Shown here one piece after another: positions 16,848-23,170 of a stretch of DNA of 23,170 nt. Source of the stretch: Chara braunii. Lineage: Eukaryota; Streptophyta; Charophyceae; Charales; Characeae. The stretch spans positions 1,273,039 to 1,296,208 of the forward strand of contig BFEA01000092.1 in the NCBI GenBank assembly GCA_003427395.1, in the 5' to 3' direction. Numbering within the stretch: position 1 is the stretch's first letter; each line of letters begins with the position of its first letter. The translations under genes were made by a program, and so were the position numbers. The notes beneath the pieces are model-generated. The model did not search any database and was not told the origin of the DNA. It saw only the letters and a program-made list of their open reading frames with translations.

Positions 16848-18221
16848 TGTTACAATCCTGGCCGATTCGAATTGCAAAATTCACGAGAAAGCACGATGCC
16901 ATCCAATTGCAAAGGAAATGAATGAACTTGAGGGGAGGGACATATAGAAGAAGAAGAAAGGAAGAAGAAGAAGAAGATGTACACCAGCAAAAGACCATTG
17001 ATAATCCCTCCTTCGCTCGACAGTCAACTCCTCCTTGCCGCCTCCACTCTTATTCAAACAATAAATAATGATAATGATGAATGGCTGAACCAGAATCAAA
17101 GTCCGAATCCCACTTCTACTGCTTGGCATAACTAGAGGTCCACCATAGCCATGGCCTCCTTCCTCTTCGTTTAGGCCGAGGCTATGGCTGACTACTAAGG
17201 GGCTGGCCGTGCTGTGCAAAATCCTACACAAAGCAGCTATGTCCGCTGCTGTTCAGGCCACCATGCCTGACTCTGCCTTGAAGCGTTGGTGTGGCGCAAC
17301 CCCCACTGAGGCCTTCCAGATGCAGCGCCTAACAAGGCGGTGAAGATGGCGTCCACCATAGCCAGGTAGGTACCTGGCCACTCTCCTCCCTAGTCTCCTT
17401 CTTCCTCCTCCTACTGGTAGAGCTCCACCATAGCCGAGGTGGAATCTCCCGACCTTCTTCCTCCTCCCAGCGCTGGTCTGCCCAGTGCTCTTCCTTCCAG
17501 CGGCGCTCTGAATCCTAGCGCCCGCTCTAGAAGCATGACACTCAACCTTGCATACCACAAATGAAGTAGAGCCCAGCACTCTACACGAAGATATAGCGGC
17601 CTACCTGCCTCTTGGGCGGTGACTTCCAGGCCGGGCGGCCTCCAAGCAACCGGTACCTCCTCCCTCTCGGAGGGAAACATCATTGCAGGTTCTGATATCG
17701 TCCGCACAGGCCCTAGGCTCAGGCTACTTGGACTGGTACCCGCCTAGACCTAGTCTACCAGCTACTGGGCCTCTAAAAATGCCAACTTTCGTCTTCTTCT
17801 GCTCGGCCTCCAGTCCCCGACACATCCACCACTACTTGAGTGGTACCTGCCTACCTGCTACTTGAGTTTTTTTCCCCGCATGCTCTGGTACCTGCCTACC
17901 TGCTACTTGAGTTTTTTCTCCCACATGCTCTAAGTGTCACGAGCCTACTCCTGCTGCTTGAGTGTTTTCCCCGCTGCAACCCTCAAAGTCATGGCCGCAG
18001 GTAAGTACTGCCCCCTTGGGCCTTCCAAACAAGTGCCCTGGTGGGCTACACTCACACTCAGACCGACAAGCACTCAGGCAGGCACACAACCAGCAACCAC
18101 ACAAACACACACAGACTTAGAAAGCTCAGCAGAACATGGTAGTCTCAGCAAGGCATTCATTCCAGCGGCAAAACTCAGAAGTCAGCGGTGTTCTCAGTCT
18201 GTGTTTTGGCAGGTCATTACA
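16848..18221 (-). repeat. 3' LTR of element B (second Ty3 family)
   Basis: The right edge is firm: on the - strand TGTAATGACC follows a run-of-G polypurine tract. The left edge is inferred: TGTTACA (16848-16854) would give an LTR ending TGTAACA, and there a MITE-like copy is interrupted. This gives 1374 bp. It contains a GAA microsatellite (about 16946-16976), recurring CCACCATAGCC motifs (17141, 17350, 17425) and a 45-bp tandem pair. TGTACACC at 16979 is an alternative left end. No genes. Confidence 0.65.
17841..17930. repeat. 45-bp tandem pair inside LTR B
   Basis: 17841-17885 and 17886-17930 both read TGGTACCTGCCTACCTGCTA followed by CTTGAG, a T-run and ATGCTC, with a few differences. A degenerate third unit seems to follow at 17931-17980. 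Confidence 0.85.
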
Positions 18222-18237
18222 CTACCCCCCCCTCAAG
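18222..18237 (-). other. Polypurine tract of element B
   Basis: On the - strand CTTGAGGGGGGGGTAG directly precedes the LTR start TGTAATGACC, the usual arrangement in plant Ty3 elements. Confidence 0.85.
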
Positions 18238-18287
18238 AGCGAGGTCCCTTCGAGCGAGTAGCTCACTCAGAGTCCCTGCAAAAAGCA

Positions 18288-19846
18288 TCATAGGCGTGTA
18301 TTGCAAAGAGGGGATCTGGAATACGCTGTGCCAGTGAGAGCCGCAGTGATCTTTGGCTGTGCATCAGAAATAATGTATTGCTCGTATGCTTTGACGACTC
18401 GGTGTGCGCTTCGCAGCAATTCCTTCTTCGAAATCTAGCACAATTCATCTGGTGGGTTGGTGCAAAAAGTGAACTTTATATTGTCTGTTACGTCCCTTAC
18501 CAGTATGACGCACAATCCTGTCGATCTCATGACCGCCATCGATAGCACGAGGGATTTTAGGGTCACGATAAGGAAAGGAACCAGGAGCATGATATGAAAA
18601 CAGTTTGGACGCGTGAAAGACCGGATACTTGCACAGATGAGGAGGCACGCCAATCACGCATGAAGGACCAAATTCATAGTCTCCCATTACCTTCAACACC
18701 TTCCAACGGCCATAATAGAGAGGAAGGAGTTTACGCGGCACTCCTTCGGAGAACTCAGACATATTGACCCAGACATAACTTCCCACTTCGAATGGTGCAG
18801 GCTGACGCTTGTTAGCATGTTTTAGTATGGCCGCCCGATGCTTCTTCATTGCCGCGACAACAGTTTTGAGCAGGTGGTCGTAAATGGTGTTGTAGCCAGG
18901 CCGGCCAGGTGTCAGACCGGGCGCCTGATCAGGGAACAAGAAAGATAGAGGATTGTGTATTTTCCATCCATAATGCAACCGAATGGGTGTCATGCCGGTG
19001 GAAGAGTGGATGGAGTTGTTGTACAACTTCCTCACAATAGGCAATTCTCTACATCCCACTGGTTACAACCCCCTCACAATAGGCAATTCTCTACATCTCA
19101 CCGGTTACAACCCCCTCACAATAGGCAATTCTGCATCCCACGTGTTCTGATCGGGAATGATAAGAGCGCGGAGAAATTCAGTAACAGTTTGGTTGATCTC
19201 CTCAGCTAACCCATTTGGCTTTTGGATGACGACCAATTGTCATTTTGAGCTTCATATCATAGATTTGGTTAGTGAAATCCTTCCAAACTGCGCTAATGAA
19301 CCGGGTATCCTGATCACTAACAAGAGTCTCGGGGGGTCCATATTGCAGAAGTTGGGGTGTGAGGTCAACGATCACCATCACTTGTGAGTAACCATTCTTA
19401 CTCTTGCTTTCCCATATCTGAGAAATCAATAGAAACTGACTCTTTGGGACCATCGGGAATGGGTAGGGGATGAAGCAGCCCGTAGGGCTTTTGCCTAGAT
19501 GACTTTATTTGTTGACATACTTGATACCCAACCACAAACTTGTGTGCAGATCCTTTCATACCAGACCAATCAAACCGTTGCAATATACTTTCGCATGTTT
19601 TTTCGAAACTGAAGTGTCCAGTTCGGCCATGAGCCAGATCCAAGAAGTGAGTGCGGCGGGGCTCATTGTTGGGTACACACAAACGGTCATGCTTCCCGTA
19701 AATTCGAAACAACAAACCCTCACCCTTACGGAAATCAGGCCGACTGTTGGGGTCAACCTTGAGCTGCTCAAGGATGGCACTAAGCTCCAGATCTGTGGTA
19801 GTTTGCTCAACTAGTTCCTCCTTCAATTTCTTCCAGAGATTGTAGG
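18288..19846 (-). pseudogene. pol: Element B pol, 3' part (integrase and chromodomain), broken
   Basis: Read from 19846 downwards. First comes an HHCC finger region (LAHGRTGHFSFEKTCES...QVCQQIK) whose first Cys is Tyr (TAT at 19524-19526). Then IDFSDM with the core Asp, and MVIVD, after which roughly 30 family residues are missing (near 19350). VSDQDTRF carries the second core Asp. An extra A near 19207 shifts the frame just before the Glu region (NGLAEEINQ). A 42-bp unit is then repeated three times (19030-19140), adding two TAA stops. The C-terminal module is readable (YNNSIHSSTG, VGSYVWV, LYYGRWKVL, YPVFHASKL). The chromodomain end (RIVRHTGKGRNRQYKVHF) shifts frame near 18440, and a TAG replaces the expected Trp codon. 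The stop is at 18288. The protein differs from family A, so B is a separate lineage. The 5' part lies beyond the A2 insertion, outside the window. Confidence 0.85.
19030..19142 (-). repeat. 42-bp tandem repeat, three units, inside element B integrase
   Basis: CCTCACAATAGGCAATTCT recurs at 19030, 19072 and 19114, an exact 42-bp period (14 codons). On the - strand each unit encodes ELPIVR plus flanks. The unit junctions carry TAA, so the expansion is in frame but not translatable through. Confidence 0.92.
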
Positions 19847-20765
19847 TGCAAGGAAGATGAGCATTAGCAAACTTCAGCAATCAAACAGCATCATACATAT
19901 GAGCCCAGATAGTCTTGACCTCGAACCACAGCAGACTGGCATCACGAGATACACCAAATAAGAACACACCAAGAGTTCAAAATTGACAATGCTGAAGTAG
20001 TCCCATCATCATCAACTACGAACCAGAGTTGATATCCTATTGGCGCTCGACGCCCAGACTACAGGTGGCAGATCCTATCTAGCCTATACTACGAAGCAGA
20101 ATGATGACATCAACAGCGTTCCNGAAGTACGAGCATATGGCGNCCAATGTCGCACGCTTCAGCACNNGNTATGTCTCTCGTAACACTCNCAACCCCGATC
20201 CACACCGCACAGATGCCACTAGCACCCCAAGGACCACCCTGCGCTTCACNTAGCATACAGCAGCGCAGCTTGGCTATGGCTGCGTGCTCCCTCCTACTCG
20301 CNCGTGAGAGCGTGAGTGCCAGCCANCCAGCNGATTGCNCAGCAGCGCTCACGCAGCATGCAGCCAGCACCCGAATGCCGAATGAGGAGGCAGGCCCTTC
20401 CCTATATCGAAGTGGCCTGCCTGCGTCCAGTCCAGGAAGCTTCNGGTAGGCCCCGGTAGGCNCAGGCCCAGTCACGAAGAGAGCAGGNCTTNNGCCTGNA
20501 GTGGTTGCATGCGCCCAACTGCTTTCGGCCTGTGTTTGNCCCGGTACCCGTATCCAGCCCAGGGCCTGCTTCACATTCATTTACACAGGCGGCCCAGAGC
20601 CTGGATTCATTCAACCAACTGGCGCAACGCAACTGTCTGAATTTCCCCAATGCGGGGTACCCTGAAGAACGAGGCCCGAAGGGCCTGTCGTGCCTGCCTT
20701 CACTTAGGGCGGCCGACCTTGTTGCAGATAGGGCCCCGTAGGGGCTAAGCGGGCGTAGCCTCGCA
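19847..20765 (-). repeat. 3' LTR of element A2 (family A)
   Basis: 919 bp on the - strand, from TGCGAGG (ending at 20765) to CCTTGCA (ending at 19847), aligned with the other family A LTRs. It is preceded by the same PPT as A1. It abuts element B pol at 19846, with TAGG (19843-19846) as the possible target duplication; the other side lies outside the window. More than twenty scattered N interrupt it. Confidence 0.9.
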
Positions 20766-20778
20766 TTCCCTCCTCCAT
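20766..20778 (-). other. Polypurine tract of A2
   Basis: On the - strand ATGGAGGAGGGAA directly before the LTR, the same tract as in A1. Confidence 0.85.
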
Positions 20779-20802
20779 ATCTTCGTTAGTCCTCTTCGAA
20801 GC

Positions 20803-22219
20803 TCAATCTGTAGCCATCTGGCGCTTTCCTTTCAATGCATCCTTCTCATAGCGGGCAACGATTTGAGGAGCGGTCTGCATCAGTTCCTCCCGAGTAAACC
20901 AGCGGTCCTCCTTCGGATCTNTATGATGTCTAAAGTGGACTCGGAACTGCAGCTTTGGCTTTGGAGGACGTCCCCTTCCTGGAGGCTTTTGAACAGGCAT
21001 CTCCCTGTGGTCAACGATATCATCGATGTCGACTTCTCCGTCCATGGTTGGGGGCAGCATGGATGGACGAGAGGGAAACTGATCAGTTTCCTCGAATGCA
21101 GCGAGCTTAGAGGCGTGAAAGACTGGGTAAGTTCTGAGATGACCAGAGATACGGATGACATATGATGGACCATCAGGATCTGTCCCTACTACGTCTAAAA
21201 CTTCCCAAGGTCCAAAGTACTGAGGCATGAGTTTGCGGGATATCCCGAACTCCTGTTCCAGTTCTGAAGATTTGACCCAGACTATGTCCCCAACCTGAAA
21301 TGTAGAAGGGTGGCGGTGTCTATTCTCAGACTCTATCATTGCTGCCTGTGCCCTCTGCATGTGTTCTACAGCCTCCTGCATCTTCTGTTCATATCTATAG
21401 GCGAACTCCANAGTGCCNNNTGTAGCAGTTGGCTGGTTGTCTGGAAGTAGGAAATCTAAGGGCAGTCTAGGCTTGAATGTCAGTTGTAGACTGTTAGGAC
21501 TCGTCCNNGNAGCANTGTGCACAGCGTTGTTATATAGNCTANCGACTAGAGCAAGCTTTTCGTCCCAGTCTACCTGATTGGGCTTGATGTAGTGCCTCAA
21601 CAGGTGTTGCACANCGCGGTTCATTTGTTCAGCCTGGCCNTTAGCTTCTGGATGATTTCCAGAAGTCATCTGCAGTTGAGTTCCTTGTTCAGCTGCAGCG
21701 GCCTTCCATAATTCACTCGTGAACCTGACGTCCCTGNCACTGACTATAGACTTCGGNAGTCCAAAGTCTCTAACCCNGTTTTCTTTAAATAGCCTGATCA
21801 CGNANTCGGTCTTTGCTGTTTCTGNCATAGCTATTAATCTAGCAAACTTACTAAACCTATCCACGATGACAAAGACCTGTCTCATCCCACTCTTGCTGGT
21901 GACCAGCGTATCCATGAAGTCCATGGATAAACTTTCACCCGACCTTTCCGGAATCGGAAGGGGCTTGAGCAGCCCAAGAGGAGCCTAAGTACGGGGCTTG
22001 TCTCTTTGGCATACTTGACAAGTTTCCACGTACAGTTGTGCATTTTTCATCATCGTGGGCCACCAGAACCGCTGCAGCAAGTTGGCTGCGGTCTTCTTGT
22101 ACCCAAAATGGCCGGTGGCATCATGACACTCGCCTAAAAACAAACTACGCAAGGACTCGCTATTTGGAACGCACAAGCGTTTATTCCCTGCCTTCTCTAG
22201 GAACAGCAATCCATTGACC
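20803..22219 (-). pseudogene. pol: A2 integrase with GPF/Y module and chromodomain, nearly intact
   Basis: Same product as the A1 integrase, with less damage. From the right: an intact HHCC finger (ECHDATGHFGY, YVETCQVCQRDK), then a TAG at 21985-21987 where A1 has CAG (Gln). The core follows with MDFMD, S-X-RDVRF (the core Asp codon contains N at 21737) and HPEA-X-GQAE. The C-terminal part has YFGPWEVLDVV, HLRTYPVFHASKL and a chromodomain-like end (DDIVDHREM, FRVHFRHH, RWFTREEL). It ends KGKRQMATD with a stop at 20803. It enters out of frame from the RNase H part because five bases are missing near 22220 relative to A1 (GAGTTTGTGTTGGTC there). Apart from the N-containing codons, those are the only two lesions I see. 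Confidence 0.9.
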
Positions 22220-23170
22220 AAACTCGGCGGAGGTCTTCTTATCATTCGCTTCAAGTCTGCGTATGATCTCAGACATAAACTGGTCCTGACAATAGGCTTC
22301 CACCAATGACTGAGTAACATCGTCCGTCAGATCGAACTCAGTAATCAGCGCACCTGAGAAGTCCGGTCTGCGCGACAAGGCATCAACAACCTTGTTGTAC
22401 TCCCCTTTGAGATACTGAGGGTCAAAGTCATATTGCTCAATGACTTCGATCCAACGCTTGAGAGCGTCAGAGAGTACCGGCTGTGTTCTCATCCATCTCA
22501 AGGTTTGATGATCAGTCCGGAGGATGAAGAACCGCCCAAGGAGGTAGTGTCTCCAATGGGTGAGAGCCTTGTACACCGCATAGAGTTCCTTCTCATAAGT
22601 GGACTTGGCCAACTTCTGAGACGGCATTTTCTTGGACATGTACTCTACTGGCCTCAACTTTGGCCCCTCCTGCTGCGCAAGCACGGCGCCAATGCCATAT
22701 TGGCTAGCATCCGTGGTTACTATAAATGACTTATCAGGATCGGGTAGCTTCAAGACTTCATAGTGCGTCAATGCATGCTTTAGATGTCTGAAAGCAGCCT
22801 CGCACTCATCTGTCCACTCCAACGGGGTGTCAAGGCGGGTCAGATCAGTCAAAGGAGCGGCCACAATGCTATAGTTCTTTACAAAAGTCCGGTAGTAGCC
22901 TGTCATTCCTAAGAAAGATCTCATGTCAGTCACAGACTGAGGACGTGGCCAATCACGAATGCTAGCCACCTTCGCGTCATCGGGCTTCAACCCTTCCGCG
23001 GAGATCTCATGACCCAAGTACAAGATACGGGTGCGGCCAAACTCGCACTTTTCACCGTTGATCTTGAACTTGTGCTGTCGCAGGAGACTGAGAACTTTGT
23101 CTAAGTGTGCTACGTGCTCCTCGACAGTCTTACTAAAAATAAGTATGTCATCGAGGTACACGACGACAAA
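22220..23170 (-). pseudogene. pol: A2 reverse transcriptase (C-terminal part) and RNase H, cut by window edge
   Basis: An open - strand frame enters from the right edge with the end of the RT palm (FVVV then YLDDILIFSKT). It goes on through ILYLGHEIS, FLGMTGYYR and TPLEWTDECEAAF. RNase H carries TTDAS, VEYMSKKMPS, STYEKEL, RTDHQTLRW and VDALSRRP, keeping the four acidic positions. The Tyr in VEYMSKK shows what A1 lost at its TAA. The frame runs off after TSAEF at the 5-nt deletion near 22220. The start codon, the rest of RT, protease, gag, PBS and the 5' LTR lie outside the window. Confidence 0.92.

Noticed and set aside
19030-19142. CRISPR-like array
   Set aside because: Units are contiguous with no unique spacers, and they encode integrase residues.
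1-23170. A novel multi-gene system or defence island
   Set aside because: Every recognisable protein belongs to Ty3 gag-pol; no other conserved domains were seen on either strand.

Overview
The window looks like repeat-rich nuclear DNA from the green plant / streptophyte lineage. The evidence is chromodomain-bearing Ty3 retrotransposons, an initiator-tRNA-Met type primer binding site, plant-type U6 snRNA sequence and tRNA-derived SINEs. The gag-pol wording resembles repeats I associate with the charophyte alga Chara braunii; that is recollection, not a search result. I see no intact host protein-coding gene. Almost everything supportable is a transposable element or its relic.

Layout. 1-110 is the end of a small MITE-like element, followed by unassigned flank to 1112. 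1113-11260 is one nearly full-length Ty3 chromovirus (A1, + strand): 5' LTR, PBS, long leader, broken gag, broken protease-RT-RNase H-integrase-chromodomain, PPT, 3' LTR. It is flanked by the direct repeat GTAA. Its integrase is split by a solo LTR of another family (C, 8094-9331) with its own 4-bp target duplication. 11261-13576 holds an A-rich tract, a decayed U6 copy, a SINE with a 13-bp target duplication, a row of AT-centred palindromes, a second SINE copy and a MITE-like element. 13577-14491 is a solo LTR of family A. 14492-16847 holds two tandem duplications, a retroposed full-length U6 copy with an 11-bp target duplication, a third SINE, a GTTCGC/GCGAAC-rich element and a third MITE-like copy.

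16848-23170 is a nested pair on the - strand. Element B, a second Ty3 chromovirus family, supplies its 3' LTR, PPT and the 3' part of pol. A second family A element (A2) inserted into B's pol at 19846/19847 and runs off the right edge. A2 is the least decayed copy here.

The window therefore records successive waves: B before A2, A1 before C, a MITE-like element before B, plus LINE-type retroposition of U6 and SINE RNAs. All pol genes are broken, so none of these copies should be autonomous as assembled. Single N bases and one 84-bp duplication around an N suggest some local assembly error. I found no novel multi-gene system. The more unusual material is the U6 retrocopy with its A-rich tail, the SINE and MITE-like families, and the consistent 4-bp target duplications of the LTR elements.
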